Origin: Ailurus styani
Taxonomy: Eukaryota; Chordata; Mammalia; Carnivora; Ailuridae
Reading direction: 5' to 3'
DNA length: 64,000 nucleotides
Assembly (NCBI GenBank): GCA_002007465.1
Contig: LNAC01000032.1
Coordinates: 1,559,297 to 1,623,296 of the forward strand
How positions within the stretch are numbered: position 1 is the first letter of the stretch; each line of letters begins with the position of its first letter. Shown piece after piece: positions 44,116-56,674 of the stretch. The translations under genes and the position numbers were made by a program. The notes under the pieces were generated by a model, which did no database searches, was not told where the DNA came from, and worked only from the letters and a program-made list of their open reading frames with translations.

Positions 44116-44926
44116 CTAGCAGCATCTTCTTTTAATTTTTTAAATTATTTCTTTTTTGAAGGATTTGCTATATTTTTTTATTAACATATAATGTATTATT
44201 TGCTTCAGGGGTACAGGTCTATGATTCATCAGTCTTACACAATTCACAGCGCTCACCATAGCACATACCCTCCCCCAATGTCCATCACCCAGCCACCCCA
44301 TCCCTTCCACCCTCCTCCCCTCCAGCAATCCTCAGTTTGCTTCCTGAGACCAAGAGTTTGTTAAGGTTTGTCTCCCTCTCTGGTTTCATCTTGTTTCATT
44401 TTTCCCTCCCTTTCTCTATGATCCTCTATCTTATTTCTTAAATTCCTCATATCAGTGAGATCATATGTAATTGTCCCTCTCTGATTGACTGAGTTCATTT
44501 AGCATAATACCCTCTAGTTCCATCCACATTGTTGCAAATGGCAAGATTTCATTTTTTGATGGCTGCATAATATTCCATTGTGTGTATATGTGTCTATTTA
44601 TCTATCATCTATCTATGTATATATAAATATATATATATACACACACATATATATAAATATATATACATATATATATACACATATATATATCTCATGTCTT
44701 CTTTATCCATTCATCTGTTGATGGACACCTAGGCTCTTTCCATAGTTGGGCTATTGTGGACATTGCTGCTCTAAACATTGGGGTGCACATGCCCCTTTGG
44801 ATCACTACATTTGTTTCTTTGGGGTAAATACCCAGTAGTGCAATTGCTTGGTCATAGGGTAGCTCTATTTTCAACTTTTTGTGGAACTTCCATACTGTTT
44901 TTAGAGTAACCTAGCTGCATCTTCTT
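44116..44926 (-). mobile_element. L1 3' end, antisense, 5'-truncated, 16-bp TSD
   Basis: The element is about 44132-44910. Its 3' UTR holds 'ttatttgcttcaggggtaca' and 'ccatcacccagccaccccat' (reversed). The ORF2 end frame 44692-44874 reads 'ELPYDQAIALLGIYP' and 'RCPSTDEWIKK'. The TSD ctagc[a/t]gcatcttctt (44116-44131, 44911-44926) has one mismatch. It belongs to the same carnivore L1 group as the copy at 11.7-12.4 kb and is truncated at almost the same ORF2 position. It has lost the RT and cannot self-mobilise. Confidence 0.94.
44586..44695. repeat. TA/CA-rich microsatellite inside the L1
   Basis: It grew out of the conserved tgtgtatatg segment at the ORF2/3' UTR region, as in the L1 at 19.6 kb. 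It includes tatctatc-type units. Confidence 0.9.
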
Positions 44927-45469
44927 AGGGATCAAGCTTAACTTCATTGAAAGCCACTAGATAGAATGTTCATCTATCCTAAGATGTTTTATTTTTTAAT
45001 TTTTTTCCTAAGATGTTTTAAATGCTTAAATATGAAATTTTAAGTATTTGCATAATATCTTACATTTGTAGATTGTTGACCATCATGTGTACCCTTTAGC
45101 CCATGCTGGTCTTTCCATGACATAAGTTTGATTTATTTTCCTATTCTATTTATATACAGTGATTGTTTGACAGAAGGAGATGTGGCTGGCTTAAAGGTCC
45201 ACAAAATATTGTATTGCTACTCTCAGCCTTAAGAGATCCTAGGATGCTGTTTACTCAACTGAACTTCAATAAAAACACTTTTGAATTTTTGCCTCAAAGA
45301 GGGATTCTGGAGTTTAGTGTCCTAATAGAGCAAATAGGAGTCCAGTCATTAGTTGGAGAATTTAAGTAGTTTGTGGCAAAGTGGTATAATCAAAATGGAT
45401 TATAATCAAGATGGATTATGGTCCTGCCGGCAGGACACTTAGACCACAGGAGGCAAGAAGAATCAGACT
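44927..45469. other. Unique sequence
   Basis: Nothing recognised. Confidence 0.45.
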
Positions 45470-45800
45470 GTGGTTAGGAAGTGCATTTGTAGAAAGGCTT
45501 AAATCAATTAAATTCATCTTCAGGTCTCAACTTAAACATTACTGCCTCAGGGATGCCTTTCTTAAACCCAGCTTCCATTCCTTGGGGCTGTGTCCTTGCC
45601 AAGAACCTCATTCTTTCTCTATTCTTTTTTTTTATTATCACATTTTATTATATTTGTACACTTAAATATCTATTTCCCTTGTTAGTCTATGAACTTTATG
45701 AGGGCAAAGACTGTAATTGTGTGGTTTACTGTCTTTATCCCCATCCCTTAACACAGTGCCTTGCACAATAAATATTTGCTGAACAGTGCATGAGAGAGAA
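45470..45800 (+). repeat. L2 3' end, sense
   Basis: 'caggtctcaacttaaacatt', 'gcctcagggatgcctttctt', 'ctatgaactttatgagggca' and 'acagtgccttgcacaataaa' follow the L2 C-terminal ORF and 3' UTR. Confidence 0.85.
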
Positions 45801-46423
45801 GCAAAGAGATGTGTACCAAAGAAGGTTTGGAGTGAGCTCAGTAAGCATATCTCCTACATAGTCTCACACTTCCAGAGGTAGTGGTTCAGGTGACCCTGAA
45901 GGACATATAAGTCCTTAAAATGCCTGGAGCTCTTATGTCAGGTCCTAATTCCTTGAGGGGAAACTGTATTTTCATTAACTGTACATAATTACCATTTTGT
46001 GATCCTCTTAGCAAATTACAAGTATATAATACAGTTTTGTTAACTTTTGTCACCATGCTATACATTGGGTCTCTGGAATTCATCTTGTATAAGTGAAATT
46101 TTATTTGGTTTTTTTCAACCATCATTTCTCTATTTCCCTCTCCACTCAGCTCCTGGCAATACCAAGAGTTCTCACTGGATATAAGTATTCGAACATCTAC
46201 AAAGATGTGTGCATTACATAGCCTACACTGCACTGTAGTAAATTCAGCTCTGTACTTGAACTAGACAAAAGAGCTTGTGAAAGCTGTTTACTAGAGGGAC
46301 CTGGTATGTATTTCCTACTTCGAGAACTATACTTTTTAGCATATGAACACAATTTTATCTGTAATTTTCATCTTTCCTATTAGGGAATTGTCTCTTCTCC
46401 CTTATGAATAAAATATCAAGAAA

Positions 46424-46425
<2 letters not shown>
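45801..46425. other. Unique sequence, nothing recognised
   Basis: A reverse frame of 115 codons (45886-46233) is open here. It has no recognisable domain, and the + strand opposite is L1-3'UTR-like in places ('caccatgctatacattgggt', 'tacataattaccattttgtg'). The frame is therefore more likely decayed repeat than gene. Confidence 0.4.
45950..46150 (-). repeat. Possible L1 3' UTR remnant, antisense
   Basis: 'gttaacttttgtcaccatgc' with 'tatacattgggtctctggaa' and 'caccatgctatacat' is reminiscent of the L1M-type 3' UTR in reverse, as at 19.35 kb. It is weak. Confidence 0.4.
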
Positions 46426-46462
<37 letters not shown>

Positions 46463-46555
46463 GAACTTTATATATACTTTATATATATACTTTATATATA
46501 TATAACTTTATAACTTTTATATATATATACAACTTTATATATATATACTGTTTAA
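46426..46555. repeat. (GT)n/(AT)n with ACTTTATATAT minisatellite-like units
   Basis: GT12, AT8, then at least six imperfect 'actttatatatata' units. It is very AT-rich. Confidence 0.9.
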
Positions 46556-47060
46556 TTTCCTCCTTACTTGCCTTTTTTCCTATGGAAAATAAAGTATGAA
46601 TTCATAACCTGAACTAATGAATTCACATTAGTTTTAGACGTATTTTTCTTTCAGAATCATGTTCATAGGTAGAAATACCAAATTTTTAATTTTAATATTT
46701 ACTGATTTGTATAATTAATGTGGAGGTTAATTCATCTACTATAAAACACACTTTTGTATGGATGAATACATGAAATAACATAATTTTTAAATAAGTCAGG
46801 GAATTTTAACTATTAAGTTACATAACTATTATGGTTAATTAGACGATCCCAGTATAATGATATGCTGCAAAGAGACACGCTATGTAATAACGAAATATAA
46901 AATCTTTTGATTTGTTTGTGCTGTTCCTTACCCTTTCGGAAAGAAAAACAATATTTATATAACTTCAGGTAAATATGTATATAAATCCAAATTAATTAGT
47001 TGCTGAAAAGGTACACTTTATTATAGTACGATGGACATAATTCGTTATATAAATTAATTA
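46556..47060. other. AT-rich unique sequence
   Basis: Nothing recognised. Confidence 0.45.
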
Positions 47061-47282
47061 GGACTATTTAGTCTTTTTTTTTTTTTAATTTATTTGACAC
47101 AGAGAGAGAGATTACAAGTAGGCAGAGAGGCAGGCAGAGAGACAGGGAGAGGAGGAAGCAGGCTCCCTGCTGAGCAGAGAGCCCAATGTGGGCCAAGTTC
47201 CGAGGACGCTGAGATCATGACCTGAGCGGAAAGCAGAGGCTTTAACCCAGGGCCACCCAGGCGCCCTGGACTATTTAGTCTT
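47061..47282 (-). mobile_element. CAN-SINE, antisense, young, perfect 15-bp TSD
   Basis: The element is 47076-47267, with reversed musteloid-type head segment 'gcagaggctttaaccca' and terminus 'ggccacccaggcgccct'. The TSD ggactatttagtctt (47061-47075, 47268-47282) is perfect. Confidence 0.96.
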
Positions 47283-47379
47283 AATTAAAATCTTTAGAGC
47301 CATGATGGAATCTGATTAGCTTATCCAAAACAGTTCAACTCAGTCTAAACATGCATTTAGAAAATTCACTTATTCAGCT

Positions 47380-48070
47380 CTCATTGAGTACTTATACTAA
47401 GCTTCAGGTAGGTGATTGCTGATAGATACAGATGTAGGTGGATATGCACACACAAGACGCTAATCAGGACATGGCCTTTGCCCTGAGGGTATGGAGGCTA
47501 CAGCAAGTGAAGAAGGGAATATAGACCAATGTGAGTAATTGTCATAACAGGTGAACAAATTACTGTGACAATGTGGCTGACCTTTCCTGGCTCGATTTGG
47601 ACAAGGCTGGGTTAGGGAAGTTTTCTGGTAGAGAATGGAGGGAATGGAAATTTTTAGCAAAGTATAGGACAGGATTTACTAAGAAGCTATGGGCCAAAGT
47701 GAGGTATTATATGTAGCCGGACACACTGAGTGAATGAAGTGGGAAAGTAGCTGAGGCTGGAGAGGTAGCTTGGGAATACATTTGTAGAAGGACATTTTAT
47801 GCCAAGTTAAACAATTAAAATGTGTTCTGTAGTGAGTGGGAAGCATGTGGAGGCTTTTAAACAGGAGGATGATGTTATCAGATTTTTAGCATGTGTGGAG
47901 GAGGGAGAAGGTGGGGAGACTAGACTAAAGACACATGCAAGAGTGCAGGTGAGAGATGCCAAGAAAGATGCTCAGCCACCAGGTGTGCAGATGGAGAATG
48001 GCAAATTTGGACATTCCAGTGAATACTTGTCAAGAGACTATAAAGAGATTTTAAGAAATTTAGTTTAAAA
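47380..48070. repeat. Ancient interspersed repeat, family unassigned
   Basis: Phrases 'gaggcttttaaacaggagga', 'tgatgttatcagatttttag' and 'gcaagagtgcaggtgagaga' occur in a familiar order in mammalian genomes (an old LINE or LTR-internal type). I cannot name the family with confidence. The frame 47820-48068 overlaps it and is not considered a gene. Confidence 0.45.
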
Positions 48071-48813
48071 ATATTTGATTCTCTTCATTTTTTAAAAAAT
48101 ATTCAAACTTTATTCCCATCTCTCCAATGAATGAGTTGAGCTTCATGAGTAGATCTATTCAGTTCCCATTATCTGTTTCTCTTTTTACTTTTAAGTCTAT
48201 TGATCAGCTTCCATCAATATTTTTCAAACAAAGGCAGTAGGGCTTTGCTATTGGCTGAATTAACGTAGGGCTGTGTAATCTTTTTCCACCAGAGCCTTAT
48301 CTCCAAATTCCACATTCAGGTTTAATTGGCTTGGAAATCTCATTTTTCCATTATCACATTATCACTATCGAAATTTTTCAGTGAGCCTGTGACAAATTCT
48401 TTGTTTATATAGGTAAAGTAAATTTAATAGATTATTTTAACAAATCAGGGATTGAAGCAGTGTGTAATGACTGAGATATGATATTGATTACTAAAAATGA
48501 TCTGTAATAGGAACAAGGCTTGTTATTAATAATAATACTTGTTTTTACAATAATAATAGCCACAAATAAAAATCTTTACATGGCCTTTTAATAAAAATTA
48601 TCTTTCATAAAACTGGGTCTATAACTAAAATATTTTGATAAACATGGATAGGGATTTTACAAATGTCAAGATATATCATGTTTTGAAATCTACCCATAAA
48701 TAAGTTTTCTTAACTTTTGTTTATGCACTTAGACAATGTATGTTCACTGTTATCATATATAACACAATATTCATTTAAGTTATAATTACAAGGCAATAAA
48801 ATCACCTTTTTGT
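48071..48813. other. AT-rich unique sequence
   Basis: Nothing recognised. TAA-rich stretches occur near 48525-48560. Confidence 0.45.
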
Positions 48814-49038
48814 AAATTAAAAAGAGGTCTTTTTTTTTTAAGATTTTATTTATTTATTTGACAGAGAGATAGAGAGAGAGCACAAGTAGGCAGAGCAGCA
48901 GGCAGAGGGAGAGGGAGAAACAGGCTTCCTGCTGAGCACGAGCCCAATGCGGGGCTCAATCCCAGGACTCTGGGATCATGGCTTGAGCTGAAGGCAGCCA
49001 CTTAACCGACTGATTTAACCCAAATTAAAAGGAGGTCT
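48814..49038 (-). mobile_element. CAN-SINE, antisense, lacking its 5' head, 17-bp TSD
   Basis: The element is 48831-49021. The body has 'gatcatggcttgagctgaag', but after 'cacttaaccgactga' the tRNA-like head is missing and the TSD aaattaaaa[a/g]gaggtct (48814-48830, 49022-49038) follows almost at once. This looks like a 5'-truncated insertion. Confidence 0.94.
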
Positions 49039-49859
49039 TAGCACTACAAGTATCACTCAAAAAAGCTGAGTGAAAAATGTTTTTAGTTGTGCCGAGTTTT
49101 CTACTACTAACTGTGTTTAGCATATCCTTAGAGGGATGCCCCTACTAAGAACAATGGGAAAAGTCAGATAAAATACAACTCTTAAGTCTGAGGCACCACA
49201 AGGTCCTCAGACAACCAGGAATTGAGGAGCCATGGTGTTGGAGAGAAGGAAACCAGGAAGAGATTAGCATACTTCTTTGACCTGCTCATCACCTTGGGCT
49301 TTTGCTGATTCTTGACACTGGGGGAAAGGTGAAAATTTAAGTACAAGATCTAGGCCAGGGAGCAAAAAGGCCAGCAGAATGCTGTCAGTCTCAGAATAAT
49401 GGAGAGACAAAAATTGGAGTTAAGGGTTTCCAAGGCAGCCTGGAATTGAGAGGCCAAATTCCTGGAGAAACAGGAAGGATAAAGACGTGAGGACAACCTT
49501 TGCGGTTTTCTCCTCAAGTCTTTTACCACATTCTGTAGCGGTGAGGCAAGAGGTTAAGAAGATAAGCTGTGGCACACTGGAAAATCAGTTCTCAACAGTT
49601 TTGCAGGGCTTAGGAAAGAAATACTGTAGTTCAGAACCCACCAAGGAGCTGGGAACCCTAGTAAACACCTCATTATCTCTGGAGGCCTGACCCTTGGAGG
49701 CCGGGTAGACCAGAGTTCCAAACAGTCATACCAGAACTGTACTGTGACTCCAGCAATTCCATCCCTGATGGATCAATATAAAAGATTCTCTTGCATAACA
49801 CAAGTTTTAATATATATTAAAAAATTTGTAAATCTTCTATTTCTTTTTCAAGATATCTT
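49039..49859. other. Unassigned, possibly an ancient LINE internal region
   Basis: The composition (many 'agg', 'gga' phrases; 'caaggcagcctggaattgag', 'ccaggaagagattagcat') suggests an old L1 5'/ORF1-type repeat, but no family is certain. No exon recognised. Confidence 0.35.
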
Positions 49860-50110
49860 TTTTTTTTTTTTTAATTTGAGCTGACACACAATGGTACCTT
49901 AGCTTTCTGGTATACAACATAGTGATTTACAACTTTATGGGTTACGCTGTGTTCGCCATGAATATAGCTACTATCTGTCCCATTGCATTGCTATTATAAT
50001 GTCATTCATTCTATTCCTTCTGCTCTGCCTTGTTTTCCTGTGACTTATTCATCTATACCTGAAAACATGTATCTCCCACTCCCCCTCACCCATTTCTTTT
50101 GGTCATTTTA
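49860..50110 (-). mobile_element. L1 3' UTR end, antisense
   Basis: T-run followed by 'tttgagctgacacacaatgg', 'ggtatacaacatagtgattt', 'gctactatctgtcccattgc' and 'cactccccctcacccatttc' is the reversed 3' UTR of an L1M-type element. The T-run is its A-tail. Confidence 0.8.
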
Positions 50111-53100
50111 CTTAGTTTTAATTAATTGAAATTTATATATCAGTTGCCATGTGCAGCTAGTGGTCACCATGCTAGCCAGAAGTTCAAGTCTAGAGAAATA
50201 TACTATGGTTCTTTCCAACCATTACAAAACGGGAAGCCATGTAACAGGATTTTCAAACAAATAATAATAAAAGCCACATCAGAAAAGAAAGCTAACTCCC
50301 CACTCCCCTCTCTTCTGGCAACCATAAGTTTTGATTCTCTTTAGAATGGTTAATATTTCATTTGTTTTATAAGCTTGTGAAGCTTTCGAACTCACATTTG
50401 TAGTAGTTTGAATCACAGCTTGGTTTAGTCTAGTCTGATTCCAGATAAACTTTTGGCACAGCTCTGAAATAGCCTCCCCTGCAAGGAAACTTTAATATGA
50501 TATATAACAGCTCCTGAGAGTCATATATGTCAACAAGAACTGGAACTTCATAGGTATACTTTGAGTTTAGCAAAGGATATACTATAAATAATAGAAATTT
50601 GTGAATCTTTCATGACTGAGGATTGTTTATGTATATGTTTGCATATGGAATGATGCAATAAAATGTGTTGGCATGATATAATAATTATCTTTTCCTTTTT
50701 GTAAGTTTAAGGGAGAACTGTAACTTCTAGAGAAACTGCAAAGTGAGAGAAATATGTTGCATTTCCAAAGTGAATAAGCAAAAACTCCGACTCTTTTGCT
50801 GGTACTTGCTTTTAATCTCATATTTATTTGGTAGTATTTCTTTGGTCCATGATGGTGAGAGTGCTGTAGTAAATTCACTTCACATGTTCAGCATTTTAAA
50901 GTCAGAAGAGAAAGCAAGAATGTGAGGGAAGAGTTCAGAGGGATATCACTGAAATTTCACATAACCCTGAAAATAGTCCTAGCCAAGGGGCTGTCACAGT
51001 CCATGGAAGTGATTCTTCAAAATGCAGAACTGCCTTCAAAAGAAATGATGAGCCGTTATGGGAGAGTTAGATTCTCAGTTCTTAGTTCATCATTCTTTTT
51101 TAGGATCCTCGGAAATGGCCACATAAAAGCTCAACTCGTTATTGTTTTCTATGTTATCTCTGCCAAATTTATTGGATGAAGGTATTGAGGATTTATGAAT
51201 GGAGGCCAAGATGAACAACTCTGACTCAGTTGTTTCTCTCATTTCAGAAGTTATTAATCAATCTACCTTCCATCCCCACTATCTGAAATCGTTGATAAGT
51301 TGTTACATCACTATAGATGATCTCCTTCTGTTCTTTCCTCCATTATGTCCTATAACTTCTTTTCTTTAACTTTTACTTGTTCAATGACGGTCTCTTCTAC
51401 AAGACTGTAAAAGACTATATTTATCTGGTTGATGGGGTATATTCAGAACTTAACGCACTGCCTATCCCCAAGCTAATACACATTAAATACATCTTGGAAG
51501 AAAGGGAGGAGGATCTTGGGAAGGAGAGAGGAAAGAAGGGAAGCTGGTCTTAGAGAGTAGAGAACAGGGCAAAATCTCATCACTTCAATTACAGTTCCAA
51601 ATGTAATTATATTGACATTACCCTTAAAATGTGAAAAACATTATAATGATACATTTTAAGAACAGTGGCTGGCTTAATAAATATTTGTTTTTCTTGAATA
51701 TTCCCTTAATTGATCTTTATTCAATAAGCCAGAGACAAAAAGACTTTATTTTGTGCTATCTAGGTGGAATTAGTGATTGAATATAGAGAGGAGTTATGGG
51801 GTATAACTCAGAAAGAACTTGGCTCAAATCTTGATGTGTCCCCTGCCTCACTTTGCAGCCATATATTGCCTAGGATTTGCACACATGTTATCCTGAATGG
51901 GACTCTTGAGAGAGAAAGATGAGTTTTATAAAATGTACTTCTGGTTCCATTTCAAGGATTATTTAAACCTACTTAAGATGTTATACAAATTCCTATAGGG
52001 TTTTTTTCCCCTTACAAACTTTTGTCTAATAAAGTTCTCATTTTCCTTCCATCTTATAAGATTCATGAATAGCATATTTGTTCGAAAAATTACTGAAAAA
52101 AACCTCCTTGAGCATATCCATTTTCTAGAAATTAATTTTCCAATTTTAGAGGCATATTACTTCTAACATCTATAAATAACTTTCTTCTTGCAGATTTCCC
52201 AATCACTAGGTAGAACCAAAGAAAACCATCAGATATATCAAATCCTGTAGAAATATCTACTATGATTCAACAACTAAAAAAAAAAAGGAATTAAGACTTC
52301 TTGAAAAAGCCATTAGTCACAAGCTATAATGTGCATATTTGATTCATATTCAGTGACTGCATTATTTGGCACTGTTTTCCAGAGACAAAACATTGGCAAA
52401 GGGAAACATTTAGAACCTTAATAAGACTTGTGTTCTCACAGTGCCAGAAAATCTTTTTCTTGTAAATATGTTTCACTGCAAATATGAATTGACACAGATC
52501 AGTAGAGGGCAAAGCCCAGTTAACAAATATTTTGATGTTTAGGCTCTAGGAAGAAATGGCACCTGTTCCAACTCTGAATGCAGAACTCAAATAAACAGGA
52601 GAGTCACAGCACCACTAGAAGATGGCTTAATTGTTCTTATTTGTGAGCCAAAGTAATGGGGAAGATTAGGATTCTACACACCAGATTCGTTAGAAAGCTG
52701 ATTCCCTTGAATTCCCAGCCAAAACGAAAGCAGGAAAATGACACTTGTTTGGTTGAGGACATAAAGTGAAAGAGGGAAAAGTGACAGAATGAGGAGTTAG
52801 ATTGGCAGAAAGGAGCTAATGAGTCCCAGCTGTATTTAAAAGAAAAGTTTTAAGGTTTTTTAAGCATAAGTAGTGATGGAAGGAAGGAGATTGGGATAAT
52901 TGATCTAACAGACATGCCAAATGAAATACATTTGTTGTTTGGTGGGGGATCTGGAATACGCCAGTGAATACCTGTAGCTCATCTTATAAATTGGAACTAA
53001 AAATACACACACATTCACACACTCATAGATAACTTCTATTGAATAGACTGCGCTGATTTGTACTATGTATATGACTCTTATTAAATAGAAAATTTGAACG

Positions 53101-54345
53101 AATTTCATCTTCTGTGCAAGTTTTTTAAAAAGTAAAAATGGCAATCTAAACTAAAAAAAGTCTTCTTTTTAAAGCAAGGGCTCAAGAAGTATTTATTTTT
53201 TAATGTAGAAATTCCAGATGCTGATGGTGCTTCTGCTCAAGGAACATTTATATTGAATACCTTTTTATGTACAAATCCTCTTCTAGAGACAACCTGTAAA
53301 CACAATATTTACATTACATTTACTTTATTTGAAAAGTTCCTAATGCTGTGGAAATAGCATAAGCTTAATGTAAATTGTTATTTTTCTCACTAGTTCACAC
53401 CATCATGACCACTAATATTAATTAATTTTTTAATAATGTAGAATGTCCAAAATTTCATTTAAAGATCTTTAAAACTTACATCTCTGGACTTATTTTAATT
53501 TTTCTCCATGTTTTCTTGGTTTTCTTTTTTTCATGTTGATGGTTTGAAATTATTAGAGAGGACCCTCCCTAATCACCAATTTTGGGTCTCAACTGTTGTT
53601 AGATAGAGTTGAGAACGTTTTTCATATTCAGCCGAATGCACAGAGACTGTGTGACCCTTTTACATGTTCTACTTCAAAGTTATTATAATTTTTATTCAAA
53701 AATTTAAAAATTTCTTGTTTACTAGCTATCGAAGTTAAAGCCCAAACTTAACATGCGTAACTTAAATTCTTATTTTCATTAGCTCAGAGAATATACAATC
53801 TAGTTTATAAGCAGGTGGTGTTACATAACTATCATATCAACATATCATCATATGTTGTTTTTCTATTTGGAGGTAATGGTTTTTATTGCAAACATTTGAA
53901 AGATGCCTCTCTGAGTTCAAGTACGGAGTTTAAACCCACATAATGAAGTGGAGCTAAAAGGTTCAGGATTCATATTTCTCTGAGACATCCAACCATACTT
54001 AGTAATAAGCAAAGTATTAAAAAGCAGGAAGATAATGATATATCAAACTAGATCTAATTCTGATTATTCAGATAGAGATGGGGCTGAAAGTTTCATATTG
54101 TAAATTAATGTCATAAACCAAATTGTTGTAGAAATGCTTAAAATACTTAAGAAAACAAAAAGCATCCTCATACACCATAGAACCATTTAGATAAATTGGC
54201 TTGCGTAATTTAATTCTGCCTTATCTGTTAAGACATTATCATTAAAACATGATCCCTAAAGACCTGTTGAGTAGATGAATGGACGAGATGAATAATCCTT
54301 GTTAAATAAATGATTAAATAAATGTTATTAACCTAGTTTGAATGA
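50111..54345. other. Unique AT-rich sequence, no gene recognised
   Basis: 4.2 kb with no SINE or L1. A weak L2-like segment is possible at 51245-51500 ('ctacaagactgtaaaagact'). The section 52500-52900 is non-repetitive and balanced. Short frames are unsupported. Confidence 0.45.
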
Positions 54346-54745
54346 CCGATCTGAAATTGTATTGCTCTAGTCAGCATTGGCTCACTGTTTTAGCCAACAA
54401 TTCCCCCAAATCTAGTCTCTTAACATAAAAATGTGTATTTCTTGTAGAGGTCAAAGGCGGGGGTGGAGGTGTGAGGTGGAGGGATTGTCTCCACTCAATG
54501 TGTTCATTCAAGGATCCAGGCTCTTTTTATTGTGCCTCTGGGCTAACATCCCTTCAGGGCCTTGTCTTCCTTTCTTATCAAGCAATGTATAGGAAAAGAG
54601 AAAGATCATGGAGGATTTGCACAGAGGCTTTTTGCACAAGCCATGTGTAAACGTAGTCCATTTTATTTTTGCCCACATTCCATTGTGTGCCTAAGAGAGA
54701 AAGGAAAACAACGTTTGGTGAATACATAGCATCCTCTTCCATAAA
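54346..54745 (-). repeat. MaLR-like LTR remnant, antisense (probable)
   Basis: Landmarks are 'tagccaacaattcccccaaa', 'aaaaatgtgtatttcttgta', 'tcattcaaggatccaggctc', 'agagaaagatcatggaggat' and 'cccacattccattgtgtgc', the same order as the copies at 8.0 and 14.3 kb. Confidence 0.5.
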
Positions 54746-56660
54746 CATTTCCTAGGAAAACATTTTGCAATTCATAATTTTCACTAATTAAAACTGAGCA
54801 ACACCACTCGTTAATCTATACTACTTAGGTTTTACTACTTGGATTAGGTGATTACTTAGCAGAAGTGTTGAAGCAATTTGCAATTCTGTGATCATCAACA
54901 TAGACCAATTTCACATTGGCTCTAAGCTGAAGGGTGAGGAAATCCCCACGAATTATTTATTTTACTTTTGTAATTAGAAATGACTCTTTGGTGTATTGCA
55001 ACAGATCAGAACCAGAAACTGGCAGGATTTGATGAGCAGAGGCACAGGTGGCTTCTCGTAATGAACTCGATATGAGGAATTTGGAGCAGTTCAAGAACTG
55101 AGCTGGCTTCCAGGTGTTCTTGTTCCCAAAGTCAGAACTCACTTACCTGCCAAAGAAGTAAAGCCTCATTCATCAGAAAACACCTTTAGCCATTTATGCT
55201 GTTTAGGCTTCCACAGGCTGCTGTGCAACACTCCTAGCAGAATTTCTTGCTGAGGGGAAATGGTTGATCTTCTGCAATTAGTCTCCTTCAATTTCCCCAT
55301 TGCTTCTCTTCTGTATGTTGCTAGCCCACCTCTTTTTCACCCTCAGTTCCTTCAAATCCCATCTTGCATATCCTCTAGTCATATAAAACAAAAAAGTCTG
55401 GAAAATTGATTGCTACATGGCTGCAGCAAAGGCTAGAGTCTGGTGGAAACAATTTTGGGCTGATGAACTGGCAACTTAAAATCTGTGCCACCAACTTAAT
55501 GTCTAAACCTTGCTGGATTTGCTCCAATAGACTGGAAATCAATAGAGCTAAGTGCTTGGGTTGCATGTCACTTACTAGATAGGATAGCTTTTTTCTTAGC
55601 CTGGGACGCTCAGGAAATAGCCTGAATGAGAAGCTCACATGCTAGCACTTTGATGGGGAGTGCAAACCCAGGGAAGCAGAAGTGAGGGGGAAAAGAGGAA
55701 CAAGGCAGGGAGGGTGGAAGATAGGCAAATAAATATAAGGGGTGTGTTCCCAACCTGGCCACAGCTTTCTAACAAGCTCCCCAAAGATGGCACAGTCTCA
55801 TAAGCCGTCATCAGAGGGGGCATATGAACTACTGTGTGTCAGAACAGTCTCTCTGGGAGAGAAAGAGAGACCTGGCTTCCTCCTGTTAAAATCAGTTAAA
55901 ATTCCTATGAGTTAGAATTCACCACTCCTCTCCTCCCCCACTCCCTGAGAGGGGAGTGTTAACTTCTCTGCCCCTTCAGGTTGTGTCATTTGCATCTCCA
56001 GCCAACTGCTGAGATATCAGTTCTTTAAGAGATCAGGGCAGACCCCGCCTTGCAGGCCACTGCATCTGAGTGGAGGGGTCATCTGTACTGGGAGCCAGGC
56101 TTTAAGACCTCAGGAATTGCTGCTGCTGAGGCTGCTCTGGCCAGAAAGTAGTGTTCAGATGTGGGGATGGGGACACATCAACTGAGTTCAGTAAACTTTG
56201 ATTCTTTCCATCTAATTATTTTTTTACCCACACTCCTTCGGATTTCTATATCTTCCATACTATCTAGTACAGCTCATTTTAAAGTGGTCTCCTTGACTCT
56301 AGCTATTCTTCATTGCAATCCAAACTCTTCATGCATTGAACTTACATTGTGGTTAGGGAGACCAACAAAAGTCAAGTAAATAAATAAATATGATTTTGTG
56401 AAGTAATAAGTGCATGCAGGAAATAAAACAGGGTAATATATAGTAATTGGTTAAGTGTCCTGAGAGTCCACATAAATTGGCACTTAGAGGTTTTTACCAA
56501 ATCTTCCCCTTTTCTGCATTGCCTTGCTAATTTCAACAAATTAATTTCTGTTACAATCTAATATATTCTTTCTGCTCCAGGAACTTAAAACTGTTTAAAA
56601 TCCTCTGAAATTGATCTGCTAATTTCTATTTTGGGGTCTTTGCATGTACCAGTCCTTGAA
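54746..56660. other. Unique sequence, no gene recognised
   Basis: It includes a somewhat GC-richer part (55640-56160) with an 'atttgcat' octamer at 55990. The reverse frames 55375-55638 and 55635-55823 have no recognised domain. Confidence 0.45.
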
Positions 56661-56674
56661 TAGAAGTGGTCTCC

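Noticed and set aside
45886..46233. 115-codon reverse frame as a gene
   Set aside because: No domain is visible and part of the opposite strand resembles L1 3' UTR sequence. There is no splice context.
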